Source of the DNA: Gemmatimonas groenlandica | GTDB lineage: Bacteria > Gemmatimonadota > Gemmatimonadetes > Gemmatimonadales > Gemmatimonadaceae | Assembly: GCF_013004105.1 (NCBI RefSeq) | Contig: NZ_CP053085.1 | Coordinates: 2,914,001-2,978,000, forward strand | Reading direction: 5' to 3' | Length of the DNA stretch: 64,000 nucleotides | Notes under the pieces: model-generated | What the model saw: the letters and a program-made list of their open reading frames with translations, nothing else | Database searches by the model: none | Told to the model about the DNA's origin: nothing | Program-made: the position numbers and the translations under genes | Shown here: piece by piece, positions 18,566-26,732 of the stretch | Layout: the number at the start of each line of letters is the position of its first letter | How positions within the stretch are numbered: the first letter of the stretch is position 1

Positions 18566-18629
18566 ATTATATACCATTTGACCAGCTTTTCCAATACCGC
18601 CCAACCAATCTTTTCAATACCATTTAACC
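18566..18629 (-). promoter_or_regulatory. Promoter and triple 23-bp-spaced operator of the ATPase gene
   Basis: On the minus strand, TTGGAA (18589-18594) and TATAAT (18566-18571) are separated by 17 bp, a near-consensus sigma70 promoter. Three copies of a 13-bp motif (ATACCATTTGACC, ATACCGCCCAACC, ATACCATTTAACC on the plus strand) start at 18571, 18594 and 18617, a constant 23-bp period. Two copies overlap the promoter boxes, so repression is likely. Confidence 0.7.
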
Positions 18630-18696
18630 GCCTCGTGTCGGATTAGGCCAAACCTTGCCCCACGCTCCCGTAAGGCGCAAACTGAGCCGACCCTCC

Positions 18697-18702
18697 TACC
18701 CT
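18697..18702 (+). promoter_or_regulatory. -10 box of leaderless amidohydrolase gene
   Basis: TACCCT lies exactly 6 nt before the ATG at 18709. The T and A positions and the final T fit the TANNNT pattern of the other leaderless genes, though the GC content weakens it. Confidence 0.4.
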
Positions 18703-18708
18703 GGCTTC

Positions 18709-20394
18709 ATGATCGCCTTCCGTACTCTCCTCGGCGCTGCTGTACTCGCGGCGCCGTTCGGTCTCTTCGCCCAAGCCGCTGCCCCCAAGGCGCCGGCTGA
18801 TCTCATCGTCACCTATGCACGCGTGTACACCGCCGACGATGCGCGTCCGCTCGTGGAAGCGTTCGCGGTGCGCGATGGGCGCATTGCTTTCGTGGGTTCG
18901 CAGCGCGAGGCAGCGGTGTTGCGCGGGCCGAACACCCGCGTGGTAGATGCCGGTGGGCGCACGGTGATCCCGGGCATGGTCGATGCCCATGCGCACTTCA
19001 GTGGGTTGGCCCAGACGCTGCGCTCGGTAGACCTCACGGGCACCAACAGCCTGGCCGAGGTGATCGCGCGGGTGGTGGCGAAGTCGAAGTCGGTGCCCAA
19101 GGGCACGTGGATCACCGGCCGTGGCTGGGATCAAAACGACTGGGGCGTGACGGACTTCCCCACCCACGACGCGCTCACGGCGGCGCTGCCGGATCATCCG
19201 GTGTTGCTGGAGCGCGTGGATGGGCACGCGCAGTACGCCAACATGGCGGCCATGAAAGCGGCAGGCGTGACAGCGGCATCGAAGGCGCCGGTGGGCGGGC
19301 AGATCATCAAGGACGCGAAGGGCAATCCCACGGGTGTATTCGTGGATAACGCCAGCGACGTGCTCGAGAAACAGGTGCCCGCGCCGACGGCGGCCGAGTA
19401 CAAGAGCGCGCTCAAGGACGCGATTGCGCTGATGCACAGCTGGGGTCTCACGGGCATGCACGACGCCGGCGCCACGCGCGCGGCGATCGATACCTACGAG
19501 GAGCTGGCGAAGGCGAAGGAGCTGAATCTCCGCTTGTACGTGATGATCGGCGACGACAAAGCGGCGCTCGATCACTACTTCGCGAAGGGACCGCAGTCGG
19601 CGATGTACGACGGGCAACTCTGGGTGCGCGCGGTGAAGTTGTACGCCGACGGCGCGATGGGATCGCGCGGGGCGGCGCTGTTGGAGCCCTATAGCGACGA
19701 CCCCAACAACTCGGGGTTGTTGAAAAGCACGCAGGAGCACATTCGCGAGGTGGCCGAGCGTGGTTTGAAGGCGGGCTTCCAGGTGAACACGCACGCCATT
19801 GGCGACCGCGGCAATCGCGTGGTGCTCGACGCCTACGAGCAGGCGCTGAAAACGGTGCCCACGGCCGATCATCGCTTTCGCGTGGAGCACGCGCAGATTC
19901 TGCACTACGACGACATCCCGCGCTTCGCGCAGCTGGGCGTGATCCCCAGCATGCAGGCGAGTCATCAAACCAGCGACATGTACTGGATCGGCAAGCGACT
20001 GGGCCCCACACGCTTGTACGGTGCATATGCGTGGCAGTCGCTGTTGCAGACGGGCGTGGTGATTCCGAACGGCAGTGACTTCCCGGTGGAGCAGGTGAAT
20101 CCGCTGATCTCGTTCCACGCGTCGATCGCGCGTCAGGATGCGCGCGACTGGCCGGCTGGCGGGTGGTTCCCCGAGCAGAAGATGTCGCGCGAAGACGCGC
20201 TGCGCAGCATGACGATCTGGCCGGCGTACGCGGGCTTTCAGGAAGCGTCGATGGGATCGCTCACGGCGGGCAAGTTCGCCGACTTCGTGATTCTCGATAC
20301 GGACATCATGCGGGTTCCCGCGGAGATGGTCATGAAGGCGAGAGTGGTGTCCACGTATGTCGGTGGGAAGGCGGTGTACGAGGCGGCCAAGTAG
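18709..20394 (+). CDS. Exported amidohydrolase, YtcJ-like (amidohydrolase_3)
   Basis: This 561-residue protein has a signal peptide (residues 1-22) and a TIM-barrel amidohydrolase. Metal ligands appear as HxH in VDAHAHFSG, His in NTHAIGDRGN, His in VEHAQIL and Asp in PNGSDFPVEQ. The C-terminal segment LTAGKFADFVILD closes the small beta-sandwich. YtcJ-like enzymes hydrolyse amides or related bonds in small molecules; the substrate is unknown. The ATG at 18709 starts the signal peptide; a TTG at 18655 is rejected. Confidence 0.9.
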   Translation: MIAFRTLLGAAVLAAPFGLFAQAAAPKAPADLIVTYARVYTADDARPLVEAFAVRDGRIAFVGSQREAAVLRGPNTRVVDAGGRTVIPGMVDAHAHFSGLAQTLRSVDLTGTNSLAEVIARVVAKSKSVPKGTWITGRGWDQNDWGVTDFPTHDALTAALPDHPVLLERVDGHAQYANMAAMKAAGVTAASKAPVGGQIIKDAKGNPTGVFVDNASDVLEKQVPAPTAAEYKSALKDAIALMHSWGLTGMHDAGATRAAIDTYEELAKAKELNLRLYVMIGDDKAALDHYFAKGPQSAMYDGQLWVRAVKLYADGAMGSRGAALLEPYSDDPNNSGLLKSTQEHIREVAERGLKAGFQVNTHAIGDRGNRVVLDAYEQALKTVPTADHRFRVEHAQILHYDDIPRFAQLGVIPSMQASHQTSDMYWIGKRLGPTRLYGAYAWQSLLQTGVVIPNGSDFPVEQVNPLISFHASIARQDARDWPAGGWFPEQKMSREDALRSMTIWPAYAGFQEASMGSLTAGKFADFVILDTDIMRVPAEMVMKARVVSTYVGGKAVYEAAK

Positions 20395-20512
20395 ATCGTG
20401 TGAGTTTGGGGTTGTGAGTTGAAGTGTGGAGTTGTGGGTTGCCGACAAACAGCGCTTAACACAGAACGCGAAACTTTTACTCACTACTCGAAACTCACAG
20501 GCGATCTCCCGA
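20395..20512. repeat. G/T-rich intergenic repeat-like stretch
   Basis: The region holds GAGTTTGGGGTTGTGAGTTG-type G/T-rich words and ends with AAACTCAC, which can pair with the initial GTGAGTTT. It resembles the arms of palindrome F near 41 kb but is more degenerate. Confidence 0.35.
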
Positions 20513-21415
20513 ATGCGCACTGTCTCCCTGCTCCCCGCCGCGACCGAAATCATGGCGTTTCTCGGCGCCACGGATCATCTCGTGGGCGTGACGCACGAGT
20601 GTGATTACCCCGAGATCGTGGTGTCACGCGCGCGGGTGACGAAGAGCAGCTTGCCGCACACCACCGACCCGGCGGAGATCGACGCGGCGGTGCGCGAGCT
20701 GCACGGCGCAGGGCATGCGTTGTATTCGATGGACGAAGCGCGCATTCGGGCGCTGCATCCCGATGTGCTGCTCACGCAGGCGTTGTGCGACGTGTGCGCG
20801 ATCACCGAAACCGACGTGCGCGCGCTCGCCGCGAAGTTGTCGCCAGTGCCTAACATCGTCACACTGGGCGGCACGACGCTCGATGGCGTGTACGCCGATA
20901 TCCAGGCCGTCGCGCAGGCGATGAACGCCAGCGATGAAGCGGAGGAACTGCTCGCGGGGCTGCACGATCGCGTGAAGCATGTGCACGACATTCTCAAAGC
21001 CGAAAAGGCGCCGCGACCGCGCGCCGCGCTGATCGAGTGGACCGACCCGGTGTACATCGCCGGTCATTGGGGCCCGGAACAGATCAAGCGCGCCGGTGGC
21101 TTCGACGTGCTCGGCACGGCCGGGATGCACTCCACCACGGTACCCATGGAGCAGTTAGCGCAAGCCGACCCGCAGTTCGTGCTGTTCGCGCCGTGCGGTT
21201 ACTCACTCGCCGCGTCTGTGGCCGAAGCGAAGCGTTGCCTCGCGCTCCCGCAGTGGTCGTGGCTGGCCGGACGTCAGGTCTGGGCGCTGGACGCGAACGG
21301 GTTAGTGAGCCGCCCAGGCCCGCGCATCGTAGACGGCATCGAGGCGATGGCGCGCATCTTCAACCCGTTGCTGTTCACGGCGATTGATGCGAGGCATGGG
21401 GAGAGGGTGCGCTGA
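20513..21415 (+). CDS. BtuF/FepB-like periplasmic-binding-fold protein
   Basis: This 300-residue protein has a helical-backbone substrate-binding fold: RTVSLLPAATEIMAFLGATDHLVGVTHECDYP, then LLTQALCDVCAI and the terminal WALDANGLVSRPGPRIVDGIEAMA. These motifs match the cobalamin-binding (BtuF-like) cluster. No signal peptide or lipobox is seen and no ABC permease or ATPase adjoins, so it may be a stand-alone cytoplasmic protein rather than a transporter component. The ATG at 20513 is preferred over the frame start at 20426, whose extra residues have no family match. Confidence 0.8.
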   Translation: MRTVSLLPAATEIMAFLGATDHLVGVTHECDYPEIVVSRARVTKSSLPHTTDPAEIDAAVRELHGAGHALYSMDEARIRALHPDVLLTQALCDVCAITETDVRALAAKLSPVPNIVTLGGTTLDGVYADIQAVAQAMNASDEAEELLAGLHDRVKHVHDILKAEKAPRPRAALIEWTDPVYIAGHWGPEQIKRAGGFDVLGTAGMHSTTVPMEQLAQADPQFVLFAPCGYSLAASVAEAKRCLALPQWSWLAGRQVWALDANGLVSRPGPRIVDGIEAMARIFNPLLFTAIDARHGERVR

Positions 21416-21423
21416 CGACTGCT

Positions 21424-21547
21424 AACTGCCAACTGCTTAGGAGGCAGGAAGGAGGATATCAGGGTGGAGAACGCAGGACAGCTGCGTCGTGCTCCTGCCT
21501 CCTCCTTCCTGACACCCTCCACCCTGCTCCCTAAGCTTTTGGCAGTT
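21424..21547. repeat. Palindromic element B, copy B4
   Basis: Arms AACTGCCAACTGCTTAGGAG... and ...TCCCTAAGCTTTTGGCAGTT. It exactly fills the gap between convergent stops at 21415 and 21548. A bidirectional terminator role is likely. Confidence 0.9.
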
Positions 21548-21904
21548 TTACCCCACCCACATCTTCACCGCCATCGCCACCATCAACGCCGCAAACATCT
21601 TCCGCAGCACGGACGCGTCCACATGCGTGGCGATCTGGGCGCCGAAGTAGGCACCGACGGCCATGCCGACGGCGATGAACAGCGCGTCCTTGGGCTGCAG
21701 GTGTCCGGCCTTGTAGTACGCCATGGCGCCGACGGCGGCGCCTAAGGGAAGCACGAGGGCCGCGAGTGATGTGCCGGCGGCCTGCTGCGGCGGCATCTTG
21801 GCGAGGTAGATCAGCGCGGGCACAATCACGATGCCGCCGCCGATCCCGAAGATGCCGGAGAGGATGCCGGCACCGACGCCGATGGCGATCAGAAGGAGGA
21901 TCAT
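21548..21904 (-). CDS. Half-size TauE/SafE-family membrane protein
   Basis: This 118-residue protein has about four TM helices and the TauE/SafE signature GAGILSGIFGIGGGIVIVPAL near the N-terminus, followed by AAGTSLAALVLP. Full TauE/SafE anion exporters have about 250 residues made of two such repeats, so this is a single-repeat form that would have to dimerise. It is complete here (ATG at 21904, stop next to palindrome B4). It is divergent from the M42 peptidase gene with only 29 bp between. Confidence 0.82.
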   Translation of the reverse strand: MILLLIAIGVGAGILSGIFGIGGGIVIVPALIYLAKMPPQQAAGTSLAALVLPLGAAVGAMAYYKAGHLQPKDALFIAVGMAVGAYFGAQIATHVDASVLRKMFAALMVAMAVKMWVG

Positions 21905-21921
21905 GCACCAAGAATAGCACC

Positions 21922-21927
21922 TATATT
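21922..21927 (+). promoter_or_regulatory. -10 box of leaderless M42 peptidase gene
   Basis: TATATT lies exactly 6 nt upstream of the ATG at 21934, and no ribosome-binding site is present. The 29-bp divergent gap leaves no room for a leader. Confidence 0.65.
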
Positions 21928-21933
21928 TGGGCT

Positions 21934-23001
21934 ATGCTTTCTGAATCCTCCGTAGCCTTCCTGAAGCGCCTGCTCGACACGCCCGGTCCGTCGGGCTTCG
22001 AAGGCGCACCGGCGCGCGTCTGGCGTGCCGAAGCCGCCACGTTCTCCACCGTGAAGGCCGACGTCGTCGGCAATAGCCTCGCCACGGTCGAGGGCAGCGG
22101 TGGCCCAACGATCCTGCTGGCCGGTCATATCGACGAGATCGGCGTGATCGTGACCTATATCGACGAGAACGGCTACATCTACTTCGAGCCGATCGGTGGC
22201 TGGGACCCGCAGGTGCTCGTCGGTCAGCGCATGCGCTTCCTGGGTCGCAACGGTGACGTGTTCGGCGTGATCGGCAAGAAGCCGATTCACCTGATGAAGC
22301 CGGAAGAGCGCGAGAAGGCGTCGAAGATCACCGACCTATGGGTCGACATCGGCGTGAAGAACAAGGCCGAAGCGATGGAGCATCTGGAAATCGGCGACGC
22401 CGGCGTGATCGACGCGCGCGTGATGGAGATGCCAAACAATCGCATCGTGTCGCGCGCCATCGATGACCGTATCGGTGCCTTCGTGGTGCTCGAAGCGCTG
22501 CGTCGCTACGCCGCCAAGCCCGGCGCCGCCCGCGTCATCGCGGCCGCGACGGCACAGGAAGAAATCGGCTACGCCGGCGGTGGTGCCCGCGTGGCCGCGC
22601 AGCAGCTCGACGCCAAGATGGCGATCGCAGTCGACGTCACCTTCGCCACCGATCATCCGGGCGTGGAGAAGAAGGAGCTCGGTGAACACAATGTCGGTGG
22701 TGGACCGGTACTCACCCGCGGGTCGATCGTGCACCCGGTGGTGTTCCGCCTGCTGGCCGACACGGCCAAGAAGCTCGAGATCCCGTACTCGGTGCACGCG
22801 GCCGGTCGCTTCACGAGCACGGATGCCGACGGCATTCACCTCACGCGCGATGGCGTAGCGACAGCGCTGCTCTCGATCCCCAACCGCTACATGCATTCGC
22901 CCAACGAACTCGTGTCGCTCGACGACCTGGATCGTGCGGCGGATTTGATCGCGGAAGCTTGTCGTGCGGTCACGTCCGAGACGGACTTTACGGCGAGGTA
23001 G
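21934..23001 (+). CDS. M42-family metallopeptidase (glutamyl/deblocking aminopeptidase-like)
   Basis: This 355-residue protein has M42 active-site motifs: LAGHIDEIG (first zinc His-x-Asp), RAIDDRIGAFV (bridging Asp), TAQEEIGYAG (catalytic Glu pair), AIAVDVTFATDHPG and, near the C-terminus, the final zinc His in NRYMHSPNE. These form cytosolic tetrahedral dodecamers that trim peptides. The long upstream in-frame extension (to 21766) is Arg-rich antisense to tauE and is rejected. Confidence 0.93.
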   Translation: MLSESSVAFLKRLLDTPGPSGFEGAPARVWRAEAATFSTVKADVVGNSLATVEGSGGPTILLAGHIDEIGVIVTYIDENGYIYFEPIGGWDPQVLVGQRMRFLGRNGDVFGVIGKKPIHLMKPEEREKASKITDLWVDIGVKNKAEAMEHLEIGDAGVIDARVMEMPNNRIVSRAIDDRIGAFVVLEALRRYAAKPGAARVIAAATAQEEIGYAGGGARVAAQQLDAKMAIAVDVTFATDHPGVEKKELGEHNVGGGPVLTRGSIVHPVVFRLLADTAKKLEIPYSVHAAGRFTSTDADGIHLTRDGVATALLSIPNRYMHSPNELVSLDDLDRAADLIAEACRAVTSETDFTAR

Positions 23002-23484
23002 TAACTGCGCTGGGGTGCTGGCGGAGCCGTCCGCGTCGCTAGCCCCTTAGCCGAGTAGAGATCCGAGTCGCCGAGCATTTTTCTCGACCCGGCGCTGAAG
23101 CGCCGAGTCTCGAAAAACGAGTCGGCTTTCGGACTCTCTCGGCTGCGGGGCCAGCGGCGCGAACTAGACCCGCGCGACCCAAGCGTGTGGCTCGCGAAAA
23201 GATGGAGTGAGGCGGTGTGTGAGCCGTGCGGGCCTCGCGCGGGGCGATCGCCGGTGGCGCGGGAGACGGTCGCCGGGCGACTGTCGTTCGCGTTGGGGGC
23301 GGTAATCGCCAACCGCAAACAGCGCTTGGTGCGGTGCCGGCTGCGAGGGGAGGCCGAGAGTCCCCGGCCGACGACTCGTTTTCTCGAAGGTCGGCGCAAC
23401 GCGCCGGCCGAGAGAAAATGCTCGGCGGCCGGGGATCTCCTCGGCCGACCCGAAGCCCGCGCCGACCGAAGCGCTGTTACAACC
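23002..23484. repeat. Large composite palindromic element C
   Basis: Two related stem-loop modules in opposite orientation: about 23055-23165 (GCCGAGCATTTTTCTCG, GGCGCTGAAGCGCC, AAAAACGAGTCGGC) and about 23335-23445 (GCCGACGACTCGTTTTCTCG, CGCAACGCG, GAGAAAATGCTCGGCGG). The outer ends GTAACTGCGCT (left) and, inverted, GTAACAGCGCT (right) also match. No coding frame is credible. It fills the convergent gap between the M42 and HEAT genes. Confidence 0.75.
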
Positions 23485-25152
23485 TCAAGCGATAGTAGCC
23501 CGCAACCGTACGACAGCCGCCGCCACTTCAGGATCAGCGTCACCGGCGAGCGAATCGATGGCGCCCATCACGGCGTAACCGCGCGCGCGAACGAGGGCTT
23601 CCAGAGCCGCAATGCGAATCCACGCGTCGCGATTGATCTGACGTTCGCCCGGCTCGGCCGCGGCGGCCGGCTGCGCGATACGCAGCAGGCGCTGGATTGC
23701 GTCAGCGCTGCCAAGCTTGCCGAGCGAGGCGAGCATTTCGAGCGCGACGTCTTCATCGCGTTCCTTGTCGAGCGCGGCGGCCAGTCGGGCGGCGGGCGGA
23801 CGCACACCACCGCCGCCGAGGCCGGGCAGGCCGTACGCAGCGGCGGCGATGCGTCGAACTTCGGGATGCTGGTCTTCGATCACGCCGTGCAACCCGTGCA
23901 TCGCCTTGGCGGTGCCGAGTCGCATGAGGGCGCGGGCGGCGGCGATGCGGATGCGATCGTCGTCGTGCGTGAGCAACGGCAGCATGGCCACGTCGGCCTG
24001 TTCGACGCCCATTTCGCCCAGCAGCGCGACGGCGTTGCGCACCACGAACCAACGGTTGTCGCGCACGAGATCGAACAGCAGTGTGGCGTTCAGATCGAGT
24101 GCCACGATGCTGTCGAAGTAGGCGCGTCGGGCCTGGCTCTCCTGCGAACTCATGAGCTCCTGCACCAGCACCTCGACGGCGGCATCACCGGCGCGGGCCA
24201 TGAGTTCGAGCGTGATCGTGCGCTCGGGGGTGTAGGGCACGCGGGTGGCGAGCAGTTTGAGCGACGCGCGATGCAGCAGTCGTCGCATGATGCGTTCGCC
24301 ACCGAGGCGTCCACCGCTGCCGCCGACGGTGTGCACGTGTTGCATCGTGGCGCGCGCGATCGATTCGATCGTGAGTGCGTCACCGCGGAATTCGGCGCCG
24401 TCGATCAGTTCGACGAGCAGGTCACCGGCGGCCAGCGCGGCCTCGTCGGTGCGTGCGGCGGCGAGTCGGGTGAGGGCGTTGGCGACCGCGCTGCCGCCGG
24501 CCGTGCTCGTTCCGATTCCGCTGTCGTCGATAACGGCGGAGCTGGAAGGCGTGAAGCGCGGCATCGGGTCGGCGCCCTGCTGCAGCGGTGTGACGAGCAC
24601 GCTCCACGAGCGCAGCAATTCGCGCGGTGGTTCATCGCTCATGACCGCGCGCGTGATCGTCGTGGGCGTGTCTCCCGAGAGCGGACGGGCCTCCTCGCCG
24701 GTACGAAACGGTTGCGCGAACAGCGAGGCGAGCGTGAGTAGCTCACCGGGCGCGGCACCCTGCCGTACGGTGATCGACCCGATGCCGAGGGTGAGCGAAC
24801 GCCGCAGCAGTCCGCCAAGTAATGGGTCGTCGGCGGCGAGGCGGCGCTCGATGGGCACGCCCTCGAGCACGAGCTGCCCGTCGACAATTCGGCACAGCAG
24901 TGCACCGTCACGAGAGCGCGCCGTCAGCTGGCGCAGGGCATCGCGCACCAACGGCTGCATGACGAGCTCAGCGTCGATTTCACCCGTCTTCTCGGGCGGG
25001 CGCAGGGCCTGTACCGTGACCACCCGGTCGATCAGCAGCGCCAGGGCCCGAAGCACCGCGCGGGACGAACGGCCGTCGGGCACCGCCCGATGCATACCGC
25101 TGTCGGTCGAGTTCGCGTTGGGAGTGCTGCGTCGGTAGCCAAGGGGACCCAT
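23485..25152 (-). CDS. HEAT-repeat protein of unknown function
   Basis: This 555-residue, mostly helical protein has no signal peptide or TM helix. The C-terminal 250 residues contain HEAT-like repeats (e.g. NRWFVVRNAVALLGEMG, DDRIRIAAARALMRLGTA, HPEVRRIAAAAYGL, DPEVAAAVVRLR). The N-terminal half has alpha/beta character and includes a Ser/Thr-rich linker. It is likely a protein-interaction scaffold. TAACTT lies 7 nt before the ATG at 25152, suggesting a leaderless message; the divergent hydrolase gene starts 62 bp away. Confidence 0.75.
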   Translation of the reverse strand: MGPLGYRRSTPNANSTDSGMHRAVPDGRSSRAVLRALALLIDRVVTVQALRPPEKTGEIDAELVMQPLVRDALRQLTARSRDGALLCRIVDGQLVLEGVPIERRLAADDPLLGGLLRRSLTLGIGSITVRQGAAPGELLTLASLFAQPFRTGEEARPLSGDTPTTITRAVMSDEPPRELLRSWSVLVTPLQQGADPMPRFTPSSSAVIDDSGIGTSTAGGSAVANALTRLAAARTDEAALAAGDLLVELIDGAEFRGDALTIESIARATMQHVHTVGGSGGRLGGERIMRRLLHRASLKLLATRVPYTPERTITLELMARAGDAAVEVLVQELMSSQESQARRAYFDSIVALDLNATLLFDLVRDNRWFVVRNAVALLGEMGVEQADVAMLPLLTHDDDRIRIAAARALMRLGTAKAMHGLHGVIEDQHPEVRRIAAAAYGLPGLGGGGVRPPAARLAAALDKERDEDVALEMLASLGKLGSADAIQRLLRIAQPAAAAEPGERQINRDAWIRIAALEALVRARGYAVMGAIDSLAGDADPEVAAAVVRLRATIA

Positions 25153-25202
25153 GCGCGGGAAGTTACGAAGCGATCATGTCGATGGCGATAGTGCCCGCGC
25201 CT

Positions 25203-25208
25203 TATCTT
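25203..25208 (+). promoter_or_regulatory. -10 box of leaderless alpha/beta hydrolase gene
   Basis: TATCTT lies exactly 6 nt before the ATG at 25215. This supports 25215 over the in-frame ATG at 25176. Confidence 0.55.
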
Positions 25209-25214
25209 GCGTCC

Positions 25215-26159
25215 ATGGGACACAGCGACCTTTCCGCCACGTCGGATACCTCCATGACCGACGGCGTCACGCAGACGACCGACTTGCCGCTGTATTGGCG
25301 GGCCGACGGGCCGCCAGGCGCACCGCCCTTGTTGCTGCTGCACGGTGGCCCCGGCGCGCATCATGACTATCTGTATCCGCAGATGCTGTCACTGTCGGAT
25401 ACGTATCGCGTGATCACGTACGACCAGCGTGGCGGTGGTAAATCCAAGACGGACGATCCGGCGCCAATTACGTGGCAGACGCAGGTGCGCGATCTCGCCC
25501 AGATCGTCACGGAGTTCGGTCTGATTCCGCCCACGATCGTGGGTTACTCATGGGGTGCGCTGCTCGCGATGCTGTATGCGATCCAGTGTGCGAAGGACGG
25601 CGATGCGCGACTCGCTCCGGCACGTCTCGTGCTGGTGTCGCCGGCGCCGATCACCCGTGCGTGGCGGGACGAGTTCGAAACGTCACTCTCCACCCGCGGG
25701 CGAAGTGCCACGATTCTGGCAATGCGCGAGGAGCTCGCGGCCTCCGGTCTGCGCGAGCGGGATCCGGCGGCGTATCGCCAGCGTGGGTTCGAGTTGAGCG
25801 TCGCCGGCTATTTCGCCGATCCGTCACGCGCTCGCGCACTCACGCCCTTTCGCGTCACGGGTCGTGTGCAGCAGTCGGTGTGGAGCAGCTTAGGTGAATT
25901 TGATCTCAGGGACGAGTTACGTGCCGTACACTGCCCGACGCTCGTCATCCATGGTCGACAGGATCCTATTCCGCTCGAATCGGCTGCCGCCGTTGCGCAG
26001 TCGTTGAGCGCCGAGTTCATCGCGTTGGACGACTGCGGGCATGTGCCCTACGTCGAGCAACCGGAACTGTTGTTTGCCGCCATACGTCGATTCCTCGCTG
26101 AGAGCCATGGTTCCCTTCGGTCCGGTCACGCACACTCCACTCACCACGATTCACGTTGA
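25215..26159 (+). CDS. Proline iminopeptidase-like alpha/beta hydrolase (S33)
   Basis: This 314-residue protein has the oxyanion motif LLHGGPGAHHD, the YDQRGGGKS loop, nucleophile elbow VGYSWGAL (catalytic Ser), acid Asp in IHGRQDPIP and His in DDCGHVPYVEQ. HGGPG with DQRGxGxS is characteristic of the proline iminopeptidase group that removes N-terminal proline. The start at 25215 follows from the -10 box position. The 3' end overlaps the next gene by about 53 bp. Confidence 0.85.
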   Translation: MGHSDLSATSDTSMTDGVTQTTDLPLYWRADGPPGAPPLLLLHGGPGAHHDYLYPQMLSLSDTYRVITYDQRGGGKSKTDDPAPITWQTQVRDLAQIVTEFGLIPPTIVGYSWGALLAMLYAIQCAKDGDARLAPARLVLVSPAPITRAWRDEFETSLSTRGRSATILAMREELAASGLRERDPAAYRQRGFELSVAGYFADPSRARALTPFRVTGRVQQSVWSSLGEFDLRDELRAVHCPTLVIHGRQDPIPLESAAAVAQSLSAEFIALDDCGHVPYVEQPELLFAAIRRFLAESHGSLRSGHAHSTHHDSR

Positions 26160-26562
26160 TGGCCGCGTCGTGCGCGTGACGTTGCACACGGCGCACGACG
26201 GCATCGAATTGGTCGGACGGCTGTTCTTCGCCGAACAGGAGTGGGCAAACAACGGCATCCCCGACCGTGGCGTCCTGCCGGGCCGCTCCCTCCACGACGT
26301 GGAGCTGCTGGCCCGCGATCTACGCCCGGAGGAGCTGACGCAACGCTACCGCCGCGCCAACGCCGAGAAGCGGCGCTTTCATGGCCTGCGTCAGCTCACG
26401 CTCGAGCTGCTGTCGAAGGTGCGCTACATGAATCAGGTCGCGGTGAGCGTACGGACGGGGCTGCTTGATGGCGAGGCGGCGAGTCAGGAGATGGACCTGA
26501 CGGAGGAACAGATGGGGCAGTTGGTAAAGCAGGTGAGGCACCTGGCGGGGATAGAAGGCTGA
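26107..26562 (+). CDS. Conserved-looking hypothetical protein
   Basis: A 151-residue soluble protein, not recognised. The N-terminal half is beta-rich (TIHVDGRVVRVTLHTAHDGIELVGRLFFAE) and the C-terminal half is charged helical (ELTQRYRRANAEKRRFHGLRQLTLELLSKVRYMNQ). The ATG at 26107 starts inside the end of the hydrolase gene; an upstream in-frame start at 26041 overlaps further and is less likely. Translational coupling with the hydrolase is suggested by the overlap. Confidence 0.6.
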   Translation: MVPFGPVTHTPLTTIHVDGRVVRVTLHTAHDGIELVGRLFFAEQEWANNGIPDRGVLPGRSLHDVELLARDLRPEELTQRYRRANAEKRRFHGLRQLTLELLSKVRYMNQVAVSVRTGLLDGEAASQEMDLTEEQMGQLVKQVRHLAGIEG

Positions 26563-26577
26563 ACGCTGCCGACTGAA

Positions 26578-26701
26578 AACTGCCAACGGCTTAGGAGGCA
26601 GGGAGGAGGGTGTCAGGGTGGAGGGCGCAGGGATACTGCGCCGTACTCCTGCTGCCTCCACCCTGACACCCTCCTCCCTGCCTCCTAAGCTTTTGGCAGT
26701 T
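26578..26701. repeat. Palindromic element B, copy B5
   Basis: A nearly perfect palindrome with arms AACTGCCAACGGCTTAGGAG... and ...CTCCTAAGCTTTTGGCAGTT. It lies between two co-directional genes, 15 bp after a stop and about 20 bp before the next -10 box. Confidence 0.9.
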
Positions 26702-26720
26702 CTTCCCCTGCGGACCACGC

Positions 26721-26726
26721 TAGATT
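26721..26726 (+). promoter_or_regulatory. -10 box of leaderless polX gene
   Basis: TAGATT lies exactly 6 nt before the ATG at 26733, and there is no Shine-Dalgarno sequence. Confidence 0.55.
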
Positions 26727-26732
26727 TCGGTT

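Noticed and set aside
18523-18594. Longer N-terminus of the DUF4143 ATPase starting at 18594
   Set aside because: That TTG lies inside the -35 hexamer of a near-consensus promoter, so it cannot be part of the transcript.
18643-20571. 642-codon minus-strand open frame
   Set aside because: It is antisense to the amidohydrolase, which carries all metal-binding motifs; the minus frame has none.
25176-25214. Upstream ATG for the alpha/beta hydrolase
   Set aside because: The TATCTT box at 25203-25208 would lie inside the coding region, and the extra residues match no family feature.
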